Source: Endozoicomonas euniceicola (lineage in GTDB: Bacteria; Pseudomonadota; Gammaproteobacteria; Pseudomonadales; Endozoicomonadaceae). From it: a DNA stretch of 64,000 nucleotides. Position numbers and translations under genes: made by a program. Location of the stretch: positions 1,953,001 to 2,017,000 of the forward strand of contig NZ_CP103300.1 of NCBI RefSeq assembly GCF_025562755.1, read 5' to 3'. Positions 26,848-36,200 of this stretch are shown piece by piece (within the stretch, counting starts at the first letter, position 1; every line of letters starts with the position of its first letter). Under the pieces are notes generated by a model. It did not search any database, was not told where the DNA came from, and saw only the letters and a program-made list of their open reading frames with translations.

Positions 26848-27576
26848 ATGAAAATCAGAGCGTTTACTGTTATTTCTGCTACGGTGGTCTCCCTGTCTCT
26901 GGCAGCATCTTCTGTAGAGGCCTTTCCTATTCCCGGCAGCTACGCGCCTTTGTTTGAAGCATCGGCGGTGGTGCCACAGCAAGGCAACCCCGCTGGAAAA
27001 CTGGTAGAAAAGTTCAACATCTCCAATTTGATTGGCAAGAGTCGGGTCCTGTTGTTGACCTATCCGAAAAACTGCACCTTTATCTGCCCCACTGAACTGA
27101 TTGCCCTGAAAAAACGCATTGGCGACTTTCACGACCTTGGCTACGAGGTGCTGGTACTGTCTACCGACGAAGCTTCCCTGAGTAAAGATAAAGATGCTTC
27201 ACATCAGGCGTGGCGCATGAAGTCAGATAAGCCAGCGGCTGGTAACAAGAATACGCCCATTGGTATTGGGGACGCAGACTTCATCATGGTGTCTGATGCC
27301 GACCATAAGATCATTCGTAGTTACGGTGTCGAAGGCGAGGACGGGCTGGCACTGCGGGCTACGTTTTTTATTGATAAACAGGGCAAGGTTCAGATTTCAG
27401 AAGTACAGATGAACAGCATAGGGCGGGATGTTGATGAGCTTTACCGGAAAGCGGCAGCACTTAAATTTGTAGAAGAAAATGAAGGCATGCTGGCTCCCCA
27501 GGGCTGGCAGCCGGGGGATGCCGGCATGGAACACAGTCACGAAAGTGTTCGCAAACAGGTTAAGAAACAAAATTAG
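26848..27576 (+). CDS. Exported AhpC/TSA-type peroxiredoxin lacking the usual resolving cysteine
   Basis: 242 residues. A signal peptide (about 1-26, cut near SVEA) targets it to the periplasm, unusual for this AhpC-like branch. The peroxidatic site FICPTE places the active cysteine at about residue 80, with an additional cysteine four residues earlier (NCTFIC). The downstream ATFFIDKQGKVQ line is also typical. The C-terminal position that normally reads VCPA.W reads LAPQGW (about 215-220), so the resolving cysteine is replaced. It would reduce peroxides as a 1-Cys enzyme or resolve through Cys76; both are inference. It probably protects envelope components against host-derived peroxide. Confidence 0.88.
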   Translation: MKIRAFTVISATVVSLSLAASSVEAFPIPGSYAPLFEASAVVPQQGNPAGKLVEKFNISNLIGKSRVLLLTYPKNCTFICPTELIALKKRIGDFHDLGYEVLVLSTDEASLSKDKDASHQAWRMKSDKPAAGNKNTPIGIGDADFIMVSDADHKIIRSYGVEGEDGLALRATFFIDKQGKVQISEVQMNSIGRDVDELYRKAAALKFVEENEGMLAPQGWQPGDAGMEHSHESVRKQVKKQN

Positions 27577-27713
27577 TGTCGTTTATTCGGGTATGGGCAA
27601 GTCGTGTGCGTCATACGATCCTATAATGCAAAGCTATATCCTTACGTAAGTACAGGGCTGTCTGACCATTTTACGGTTCAGACAGTGCTCCTCTTTGACA
27701 GGTAAACCCCACT

Positions 27714-29177
27714 ATGAAAGCTCACATCGCCTTCATCATGGCAATACTAATCTATCACACCTCAGCTTACGCTGATTATTCTTTATACTTCATGAATAAT
27801 ACTTATGACGAGATAACCCTGAACAACACCTGTGACCATCAACTGGACAGCCCGTACTGCAGAGCTCTGAACAGTGGCAAGCTCGATGCCTTCAAGCGGG
27901 TTGGCAGCCATTCCATAAACTATGACTCTGGCATTAAAAAAGATCAGGACTATATCCTGAAAAGCTTCTTTTCAATACCGGGTAGCGAAAATTCAGCTGA
28001 CAATAATTATTTCTCCACGACATTCCATGGTGATTTCTTTGGCAGCCATATCACCGAAGTCAGTGTCTACGTTGATGGAATCCAGCACGTACTGCTTGAT
28101 GACAAGAATTCATTTAATCATGTTTTACCCGATAAAGTTGGCTCAGTAGAAGTCCGTCATTCTGATGGAAACACCTACACCTTTTACGTTAATGCTCAGA
28201 AAGACTCGATTTCGATACAGACAATCGACCACCTGTTTTACGCCATTGATAAAAAGCCCACGCTCCTGTCATCGGAAAGTGATAATGAGCTGACTGTGAT
28301 CACCTACAACATTAAAGCTTTTCCAGACTATATTGGCCTGGCCCTGGACTTGAATAAAATGGATTCAAGAGTCCGCTACCTGTCTCAGGCAGACGCTTTG
28401 AGAAAGGCCGATGTTCTGGTGTTTCAGGAGGCCTGGGATAGCGGTAGCCGCGATACACTGAAAAAAAAGCTTCATGAAATATACCCTCACAGCTACGATC
28501 CAATACCAGAAAGCTACCATCTAAAGCTTTTAGGCAGTGGCTTGCTGGCTTTAAGCCGATACCCAATCACAAACACCGCCTTTGTTAACTATCAGGATTA
28601 CCAGACCCTTCAAGGTCTGGATCGTTTATCCAACAAAGGCGCAGCGTACTTTAAAATAGATAAAAATGGTAAAGCTTATAATCTTATTACCACGCATGCA
28701 CAGGCAGGCGTTGGTAATAACTCTATAGCCGCCAGACGAGAAGAGTTCAAAATAATCAAGAAGGAAATCATAGACAATCAGGCACTGGCTATACCCCCTC
28801 ATGAACCCTTATTAGTTCTTGGTGATTTTAACACCGACTTTTACAATGAAAAGCAGTTTGGCTACCTGCAATCAACTCTTAACCTGGACTCAGGAAACGT
28901 GTTGAAAAACCTGTTCAAGACGCCAAAATTCAGCGCCGACTCAGACTTGAACCTGATGATTGCCCCCAAAGATTCCTCACGTTCAATACTCGATATGGCA
29001 TTGCCTGTGAAAGACTTCTTACAACCAGTCAGCAGCCACTCTCAAATAACCCCGCTCAGGGCGTTAGACAACAATCGTATGTATCAACGATCCCGTAATG
29101 CGAAGCTCTATCATTACGGAAATGTTGAGTTATCTGATCATTTTATGGTTCAGGCGAAATTTATTTTTGCTGAATAA
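27714..29177 (+). CDS. Secreted sphingomyelinase/phospholipase C-like EEP-family hydrolase
   Basis: 487 residues with a signal peptide (about 1-20, ending AYA). An unfamiliar domain of about 160 residues precedes an endonuclease/exonuclease/phosphatase domain (about 190-485). The metal and catalytic motifs of neutral sphingomyelinases are present in order: TYNIKAFP, VFQEAW (Glu), SNKGAAYF, the THAQAG histidine, GDFNTD and the final LSDHF histidine. Bacterial members cleave sphingomyelin to ceramide and phosphocholine and can be haemolytic. Substrate preference is inference; phosphatidylcholine or a nuclease role are possible, but the SNKGA and THAQA lines favour the sphingomyelinase branch. 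It stands alone, followed by a hairpin. Confidence 0.82.
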   Translation: MKAHIAFIMAILIYHTSAYADYSLYFMNNTYDEITLNNTCDHQLDSPYCRALNSGKLDAFKRVGSHSINYDSGIKKDQDYILKSFFSIPGSENSADNNYFSTTFHGDFFGSHITEVSVYVDGIQHVLLDDKNSFNHVLPDKVGSVEVRHSDGNTYTFYVNAQKDSISIQTIDHLFYAIDKKPTLLSSESDNELTVITYNIKAFPDYIGLALDLNKMDSRVRYLSQADALRKADVLVFQEAWDSGSRDTLKKKLHEIYPHSYDPIPESYHLKLLGSGLLALSRYPITNTAFVNYQDYQTLQGLDRLSNKGAAYFKIDKNGKAYNLITTHAQAGVGNNSIAARREEFKIIKKEIIDNQALAIPPHEPLLVLGDFNTDFYNEKQFGYLQSTLNLDSGNVLKNLFKTPKFSADSDLNLMIAPKDSSRSILDMALPVKDFLQPVSSHSQITPLRALDNNRMYQRSRNAKLYHYGNVELSDHFMVQAKFIFAE

Positions 29178-29200
29178 CCAAACGGTGAAGCACTCATTAA

Positions 29201-29236
29201 ATGAGTGAAGCCCAGCTGTTTGCTGGCTTCACTCAT
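29201..29236 (+). terminator. Hairpin after the sphingomyelinase-like gene
   Basis: A 12-bp perfect stem (ATGAGTGAAGCC with GGCTTCACTCAT) and a 12-base loop. No T-run follows, so factor-independent termination is uncertain. A second, overlapping dyad CACTCATT/AATGAGTG at 29191-29208 could compete with it. The 46-bp direct repeat starts six bases downstream. Confidence 0.6.
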
Positions 29237-29241
29237 CCGTA

Positions 29242-29287
29242 ATATCCTCTTCAACACCTTCAACGATATTCCGGCACTGCCCAGTAA
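29242..29287 (+). repeat. 46-bp direct repeat, left copy
   Basis: Matches 38598-38643 at 45 of 46 positions in the same orientation. The two copies bracket the type I secretion and RTX genes, and each follows a hairpin. Read on the other strand, both copies keep an open frame that would encode TGQCRNI.EGVEED, so it could be the remnant of a coding or mobile element. Confidence 0.88.
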
Positions 29288-29607
29288 GACCCATGTAAAA
29301 ACCAGTTAAGAGTCGAGCTTTTTAGCAGCAAAAAAATGAGGTGAGGTGTTTGCGTTCAAGGGTGACATTAACGCTGGACATGACGTCCACAATCAATCAC
29401 AGAGGGAGTAAGGAAGATACTCCGGTAAAGCTTGTTATACCGCTCCCCTAACCGTTATTTCCAGGCAGGCAGGTGCGGCTTCCGCCTGTTGTTATATATT
29501 TTATATTGTATAAAAAGCACTCTCGTAGGTTTTTTTCCTTATATATCAGACTGTTCAATAATTGTACTTTCTTTTGAAGATTTGTTCGTTTTCGAAAGGT
29601 TGTGCCA

Positions 29608-31758
29608 ATGAATGGAAAGGAGTGGAACGATACCGGTATAGATTGCCTTGTAATGCTGGCTCATTTCCACGATGTCGCGGCACAGGCTGAACAACTTCAA
29701 CACCGGTTTGGCGATTCGCGGACTCCTCTGGGTGATATTGAAATATTGCAAGCGGCAAAGGTTTTGGGGTTAAAAGCAAAACAAGTCAATGCCGATTCAA
29801 ATAAACTTCAGGATCTGCCTCTGCCTGCCATTGCCAAACACATTGATGGCAGTTACTTCATTGTTGCCAGAGTTCACGAAGGCAAGGCATTAATTCATAA
29901 AGCAACGAGCCGATCCCCTGAAGCCCTTCCTGTTGATGCATTAAAAGATGAAATGACCGGTAAACTCTTCTTGTTTACCAAACGCTCAATCCTGCCAGGG
30001 GCACTTACACAGTTTGACTTCAGCTGGTTTATTCCAGCCCTGCTGAAACATAAAAAACTATTGAGTGAAGTGCTCATCGCCTCTTTTTTCATTCAGCTTT
30101 TTGGACTGATCACACCCCTGTTTTTTCAGGTAATCATTGATAAGGTACTGGTCAATCAGGCATTAACAACCCTGGATGTACTGGCCTTTGGCCTGCTAGT
30201 CATTTCTGTGTTTGATGTCGTTTTAAACGGCCTGAGAAATTACATCTTCAGCCATACGACGAACCGGGTTGACGTGATACTGGGCGCACGCCTGTTCAGT
30301 CACCTGGTGCGACTACCGGTTGCTTACTTTCAGGCTCGCCGGGTGGGCGATACCGTTGCCCGGGTTCGGGAACTGGATACTATCCGTGAGTTTATTACCG
30401 GCTCTGCCCTGACGCTTTGCATTGACCTGTTTTTCACGCTGGTGTTTTTCGTGGTGATGTATTTCTACAGCCCGACGCTCACCTGGATTGTACTGGGCTC
30501 TATTCCTTTTTATGTGTTGTTGTCCCTGGTAGTGACCCCCATCCTTCGGGCCCGCCTGGATGAGAAGTTCAAAAGAGGTGCGGCCAACCAGTCCTTTTTA
30601 GTGGAGTCAGTCACCGGTATCGAAACCATAAAAAGTACCGCTGTCGAACCACAGATGCAGCGTCATTGGGAAGATCAGCTCGCTGCGTATGTCTCTGCCT
30701 CATTTCGGGCCATGAATCTGGGTAATATTGCCAGCCAGCTGGCGGGCCTGATTAATAAAGTGGTTACCGTTCTTCTACTTTGGGTGGGCGCTACCCTGGT
30801 GATTCAGGGAGAGCTGTCGGTTGGGATGTTGATTGCGTTTAATATGATCTCCGGTCGTGTCAGCGGCCCGATACTGAAGCTGGTTCAGCTATGGCAGGAC
30901 TTTCAGCAGGCGGGCATATCGGTACAGCGGCTGGGAGATATTCTGAATATTCCGCCCGAGCCCGGTCACAACCCCAACCGTACGACACTTCCTGCCCTGA
31001 AAGGCGAAGTACGGTTTGAACATGTTGTTTTTCGCTATCAGCCAGAACGACCTGCTGTATTAAACAGTGTCTCACTATCAGTCAGGGCTGGTGAAGTCAT
31101 CGGTATTGTTGGACGGTCCGGATCAGGAAAGAGCACGCTGACCAAACTTGTCCAGCGGCTTTACGTTCCGGAGGCAGGCCGCCTCCTGATTGATGGAATT
31201 GACCTGGCTCTGGTTGAACCCTCGTGGTTGCGTCGTCAGATAGGCGTTGTCCTGCAGGAAAATTTTCTATTCAACCGGTCAGTAAAAGACAACATCGCCC
31301 TGGCGGACCCCGGTGCGTCGCTTGACCGGGTCATGAGCGCTGCCCGGCTCGCCGGTGCCCACGAGTTCATTCTGGAATTACCAGAAGGTTATGACACGCA
31401 GGTGGGGGAACAGGGCAGCTCTCTGTCTGGCGGACAAAAACAACGCATTGCTATTGCCCGCGCACTGCTGACCAATCCCAGAATTTTGATTTTTGATGAA
31501 GCGACCAGCGCACTGGATTACGAGTCTGAACACATCATTCAACAGAATATGAAGCGTATCAGTCAGGGCCGCACCGTCTTTATTATCGCGCACAGGCTGT
31601 CCACGGTTCGCAATTCTGATCGAATTATCGTAATGGAAAAAGGGCGCATTGCTGAGGAAGGCGACCATCAGGAACTCATGCGGCTGGGAGGGCACTATGC
31701 CCGGCTGAATGCCCATCAATCGGGAACGGTGAGATTCGGTGAAGAGGAGGTTGTGTAA
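29608..31758 (+). CDS. Type I secretion ABC transporter/permease (HlyB/RtxB type)
   Basis: 716 residues in three parts: an N-terminal C39-like domain (about 8-125) without the catalytic cysteine, six membrane helices (about 150-430), and an ATPase with GRSGSGKST (about 501-509), LSGGQKQR (about 606) and ILIFDEATSALD (about 626). It follows the HlyB pattern closely (FDFSWFIPALLKHKK, ARRVGDTVARVRELD). The C39-like domain binds unfolded RTX substrate rather than cutting it. The frame is open from GTG at 29602, but AAAGG at 29595-29599 is well spaced only for the ATG at 29608. It should energise export of the RTX protein encoded two genes downstream. Confidence 0.93.
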   Translation: MNGKEWNDTGIDCLVMLAHFHDVAAQAEQLQHRFGDSRTPLGDIEILQAAKVLGLKAKQVNADSNKLQDLPLPAIAKHIDGSYFIVARVHEGKALIHKATSRSPEALPVDALKDEMTGKLFLFTKRSILPGALTQFDFSWFIPALLKHKKLLSEVLIASFFIQLFGLITPLFFQVIIDKVLVNQALTTLDVLAFGLLVISVFDVVLNGLRNYIFSHTTNRVDVILGARLFSHLVRLPVAYFQARRVGDTVARVRELDTIREFITGSALTLCIDLFFTLVFFVVMYFYSPTLTWIVLGSIPFYVLLSLVVTPILRARLDEKFKRGAANQSFLVESVTGIETIKSTAVEPQMQRHWEDQLAAYVSASFRAMNLGNIASQLAGLINKVVTVLLLWVGATLVIQGELSVGMLIAFNMISGRVSGPILKLVQLWQDFQQAGISVQRLGDILNIPPEPGHNPNRTTLPALKGEVRFEHVVFRYQPERPAVLNSVSLSVRAGEVIGIVGRSGSGKSTLTKLVQRLYVPEAGRLLIDGIDLALVEPSWLRRQIGVVLQENFLFNRSVKDNIALADPGASLDRVMSAARLAGAHEFILELPEGYDTQVGEQGSSLSGGQKQRIAIARALLTNPRILIFDEATSALDYESEHIIQQNMKRISQGRTVFIIAHRLSTVRNSDRIIVMEKGRIAEEGDHQELMRLGGHYARLNAHQSGTVRFGEEEVV

Positions 31759-31759
31759 A

Positions 31760-33163
31760 ATGTTTGCATTTTTGTCACAAAAAATCCTGGCGATCACTGA
31801 AAACGACACTGTACAACAAAAGACGCGCCGTCAGTTTCTCCCGGCAGCCCTTGAGGTTGAAGAAACCCCGGCGCACCCCGCTGGACGTGTTGTTGCTTTA
31901 GTCATCGGGCTTTTGTTTATCATCGGCGTGATCTGGGCGTGTGTGGGCAAAATCGATATTGTCGCCATTGCCCAGGGCAGGATCATCCCGGGCGAACGGG
32001 TAAAGACCATACAGCCCATAATGACCGGGGAAGTAAAAATTATTCATGTGAAAGAAGGCGACGAAGTTAAAAAAGGTCAGCGCCTTGTTACTTTCGACAC
32101 GACTTTGACTAAAGCAGAGTTGACCCGGGTGAGTAAGGAAATTGCAGCCCTCAGCTTGCAGCTGGCTCGTGAAGAAGCGTTCACTTATTTTCTGGATAAC
32201 CCATCAGAGCCACTGCCCAAAATAAAACAGATTCTGACTGAAAACTTCTACCTGAAGAAGGTTGAAGATCACGACCTTAATTTTGAGTGCAGGCTCCTTG
32301 AGCAACAGATAATAGATCACCTGGCTGTTCAAAAAACCATGCTCAGTCAGCTTAAAAGCAAGCAGTCAGAAAAAATGAGCATCCATGCAATAGTCAGTAA
32401 GCTGAAGCGAGTATTGCCTATTGTGAGTGAGCGGACAAAGGCTCTGGAAGGGCTTTACAAGAAAAATTATGGTTCCCGGGTTCAGTACCTTGAGCTGAAG
32501 CAACAGCAAATAGAGACTGAAGAGGATATCACCGCTCAGGAAGCTGCGCTGCAACGACTTCAGGCCGAAGAAGAGCAGGTCCGAAACGAGCTGAATAGAA
32601 TGCACGCGCAGGTCCGGGAGGAAAGTCTTGACCAGCAGGGACAGCTGCACCGACAGTTGGCGGGTTTAGAACAGGAGAGAATCAAAGCGAATGAGCGCTT
32701 TGAGCAACAAATATTGCGCTCACCGATTGATGGGACAGTACAACAACTTCAAACTCACACCGTCGGTGGCGTTTTTGAACCTGCTCAGAAGCTGATGCAA
32801 ATAGTTCCCTCTCAGGCAACTATGGAGGTGGAAGCCTGGGTGCTTAATAAAGACGTTGGTTTTGTGCAGGAAGGTCAGACGGCAGAGGTAAAAATCGACA
32901 CGTTTAATTTTACAAAATATGGGCTGCTTAGCGGTTTTTTGGCCACTCTTTCCAATGATGCAGTTCCTGATGAAAAACTGGGGCTGAGATATCTGGCAAA
33001 TATCCAGATTGAAAAAGACTGGATGCAAGTTGGTAACCGGCAGGTGGATTTATCTCCGGGAATGACAGTAACTGTAGAAATTAAAACGGGACAAAGACGA
33101 CTTATTGAGTATTTTTTAAGCCCACTGTTGAGGTTTAAACAGGAGAGTGTGCGCGAACGATAA
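31760..33163 (+). CDS. Type I secretion membrane fusion protein (HlyD family)
   Basis: 467 residues from the ATG at 31760, which begins one base after the stop of the ABC gene and is preceded by GAGGAGG inside that gene. One membrane helix (about 45-65, ALVIGLLFIIGVIWACVG) is followed by IVAIAQGRIIPGERVKTIQP, a long coiled-coil hairpin (about 115-310) and the lipoyl/beta-barrel part with LRSPIDGTVQQLQ. It forms the periplasmic adaptor linking the ABC transporter to an outer-membrane TolC channel. No tolC gene lies nearby, so the channel must be encoded elsewhere. Confidence 0.93.
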   Translation: MFAFLSQKILAITENDTVQQKTRRQFLPAALEVEETPAHPAGRVVALVIGLLFIIGVIWACVGKIDIVAIAQGRIIPGERVKTIQPIMTGEVKIIHVKEGDEVKKGQRLVTFDTTLTKAELTRVSKEIAALSLQLAREEAFTYFLDNPSEPLPKIKQILTENFYLKKVEDHDLNFECRLLEQQIIDHLAVQKTMLSQLKSKQSEKMSIHAIVSKLKRVLPIVSERTKALEGLYKKNYGSRVQYLELKQQQIETEEDITAQEAALQRLQAEEEQVRNELNRMHAQVREESLDQQGQLHRQLAGLEQERIKANERFEQQILRSPIDGTVQQLQTHTVGGVFEPAQKLMQIVPSQATMEVEAWVLNKDVGFVQEGQTAEVKIDTFNFTKYGLLSGFLATLSNDAVPDEKLGLRYLANIQIEKDWMQVGNRQVDLSPGMTVTVEIKTGQRRLIEYFLSPLLRFKQESVRER

Positions 33164-33287
33164 GGCAGAGTAAATAAACGGACAATTTTGACACGACAAA
33201 ATAAAACAGTGTTATACGGTGCTGACAGTATAGGCAGATATTAAAGGCACCCATAGCAAATAGTATCTTTACAGAGTGACAAAACAC

Positions 33288-36200
33288 ATGAGTACGTTAA
33301 AACTTGATAGTGAATTTCAGGCATCATTTCAAAAGTATTTTAATCAGGCGTTAGCAGAAGGCGTTTCTGATTCTTTCAAAGGAAATCATGAAAGTCTGGA
33401 TCCGGGCATTGCGATCAATGCGATGGTTAATGCTCTGAAAGAATCAGGGGCTGATGCAGATACCATTGAATCAATTCAGAATCTCAAAGATAATGAAGAA
33501 ATTAAAGATTATAATAAGAATTTTTCCGATTTGCTCAATAGCAAAGAGGTTGATGCTTTTAACAGGTCAGAACTGAATGTTAATGAAAACCTGAATGACT
33601 TGCTTGATTTTTCTGCTAATGTGCACAATTACAGTGACTTTGATCTGTTTAAGGAAGGTGCAACGAAGTATGGAGGAAAAGTAGGTAGCAGTGTTGTCTC
33701 GGGGGTTCTCACGGGTATTGATATTAATGATTTTCTGGATATGAAGGCTCGTGAGCAGAAGCTCGATTCAGCACTGAATTATTATCATAATAAACTTGAT
33801 CCGGATCTCACAACAGAGTCCTTTGAGAAAGTATTTAAAGAATATAATCCTGGCGAGCTGACACCTAAGGAAAAAGCACTCAGCAATATTTATGATGCCC
33901 TGGATGATCAGGATACCTTCGCTGCTGATGAAGCCGCTAAAGCGAAAACGACGTACGGGAAGATTAAGTCAAAGGTAGGCACTATTGGTTCTGCCGGAGC
34001 TACCCTTGTGGGCATTGGGTTAGACGGCAAGGGTATCGCTGATAATGTCAACAAAATTGATGATCTTGAAACAGCACTTAAAAATAAGGAGATTACACAG
34101 GAAGAGTTCGACTTTCAAAAAAGACAAGCCATTATAAAGACAACGATAAACTCGATCGGTCTTGCAAGTGGCGTCGTTACGGGCTCAGAGAAAATTGCCC
34201 AACAGATTACCAAGTACTCAGTCCAGCACGGTACCAAAGGGGTGGCCGTTACTGGTTCAAAGCAGGTAACTAAGCTCGCCCCCGTTGTCGGCGATATGCT
34301 GGCTATTGCGATGTCAACCGCGTCCCTGGTTCAAAACGCAATGAGCGCAGACTATGCCAGAGAACAAGGCAACCATGGTCGTGCGGCCATGTTTGGCGTG
34401 ATGGCCACGCTGGACTCTGTGAATGTTGTATTGAATGGCGTAGGGCTGGCATTAGAATTCATTCCAGGTGTCGGGAACCTGGCTTCTATGGCCGTAAACC
34501 TTGTCACTATTGGTGTAGATTTTGTGAAGTCCCTGATTGGTGTCTTTACCGATATGGTGGATACGCGGGAAGAGCACGAAAAAATTGCCGAACAATTTGA
34601 AAAGTACGTAAATTCCAGTGCCTTTCAAAATGAGGTCTCTAATCTATCCGAGGGGTATAAAGAAAAAGGCTACGATATTTTTGAGTACCGGATTGATTCC
34701 AGCAGTGCAGGAATTGAAGGCAGTGAAAGTGCTCATAGCAAAGTCCCCTTACATTCTGAGCTTAGAAACCTTTCAGGAAAGGTCTTGGAGGGCATCGACA
34801 AGACAGATCTTAAAAATGTTATTTACGATAATACAGGCAAAACTGAAACCATTGATCTTGGAAAGGGCGATGACCTGATCAAGCTGTTTAACGATAAGGG
34901 GGTTAAAACGATCTATGGTGGTGATGGTAATGATCAGCTGATCTCCCTGAATGGTGATCATGAACTCAATGGTGATAAGGGCGATGACAACATCTTTCGA
35001 AGAAATGGCCATGGCGACGCAAATGGCGGTGAAGGGGATGATAACCTTGAATACTTGCTTAGCACTGGCGTAATTACAGGCGGCCCCGGAAATGACCGTA
35101 TTAAAACCGATAAAGGGCATGTAGTTCTTAAAGGAGATCAAGGTGACGACACCCTGCTGGGTGGCTTTGGTATCAACCCTATTGATGGTGGAGACGGAGA
35201 CGACATCATGGATGGGGGGTTGAGCTTCGACAGGGTGTTTGGCGGAAAAGGCAATGATTATATTGTTACCGGCCTGGGCTATGATATTGTTCATGGTGAT
35301 ATCAATAAAGATTATTCTGGCGGGCTCGACCCCAACAGTATTGATACCCTTTCTTTCAGGAATACTGGCGTAGCCACAGAGCTTTATAAAAATGAATTGA
35401 CTCGGGATCGGCTGCTCGAAATAGGCTACAATATCAACCTGAACGACGACGATCATAGCTTTGCGAGATCAGAAAAAAAGAAATACGCCGTTACAAAATT
35501 TTCTGATCTTTTTGATAATGACTTTGTCCAGAAAACCAAAGCCATTGAATCTACCGCCGTTAGCAGAGCTTTTACTATTGACTATGATCTGTTTAATTCT
35601 TATACCGAAGATACCATTAAGGTTTACGAGGGTAAGGAAGAGATAGAGAAGTTCTTTAATGAGAAACTGAATGCACTAAATATTCTTCGTCAGCCACAAG
35701 GTTTATATCTACTCGGTGAAGGTCTGTATGAAATGAAATCAGCGCCGGGCTATGATAAAACCTTAATCCTTACTAACGGTGACAACCTTGTCGTTATTGG
35801 TGAGCAGCGAGCGTTTGAAATCACGAAAGATGATTTCGATGATTTCACAAAACACGATGAAACGAGTACATACAGACCTCTGACTCAGGATTTCTGGAAG
35901 TATCTGGCGGGCCAATTCGGTGGTTTGACTCAATTTTCCGAAATCGAAAAAGTCATAGACTCACACGGATCCGATTCTATTTCAGGCAGCGATGGGAGTG
36001 ATACCATTGTTTTTGGCCGTGGAGAAAAGGATATTGTAAATGCTCGTGGCGGAGATGATGTTCTGATTTTTGATCACGGTATTGACGGTAACTTTTTCCA
36101 GGAAGAAAGTAACAGGGATAATGACACGACGTATAAGCTGCTGACGGGCGAGTATCATGTGAACGGGGGAAGCGGTCAGGATACTCTTTTAATTCGACCA

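Larger units (their letters stand above)
29178..29607. other. Intergenic region upstream of the type I secretion operon
   Basis: About 430 bases with no convincing gene. It holds the hairpin at 29201-29236, the 46-bp repeat at 29242-29287, a small GC-rich dyad near 29468-29490, and an AT-rich run (about 29493-29520) that is a plausible promoter for the secretion operon. AAAGG at 29595-29599 is the ribosome binding site of the next gene. Confidence 0.5.
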
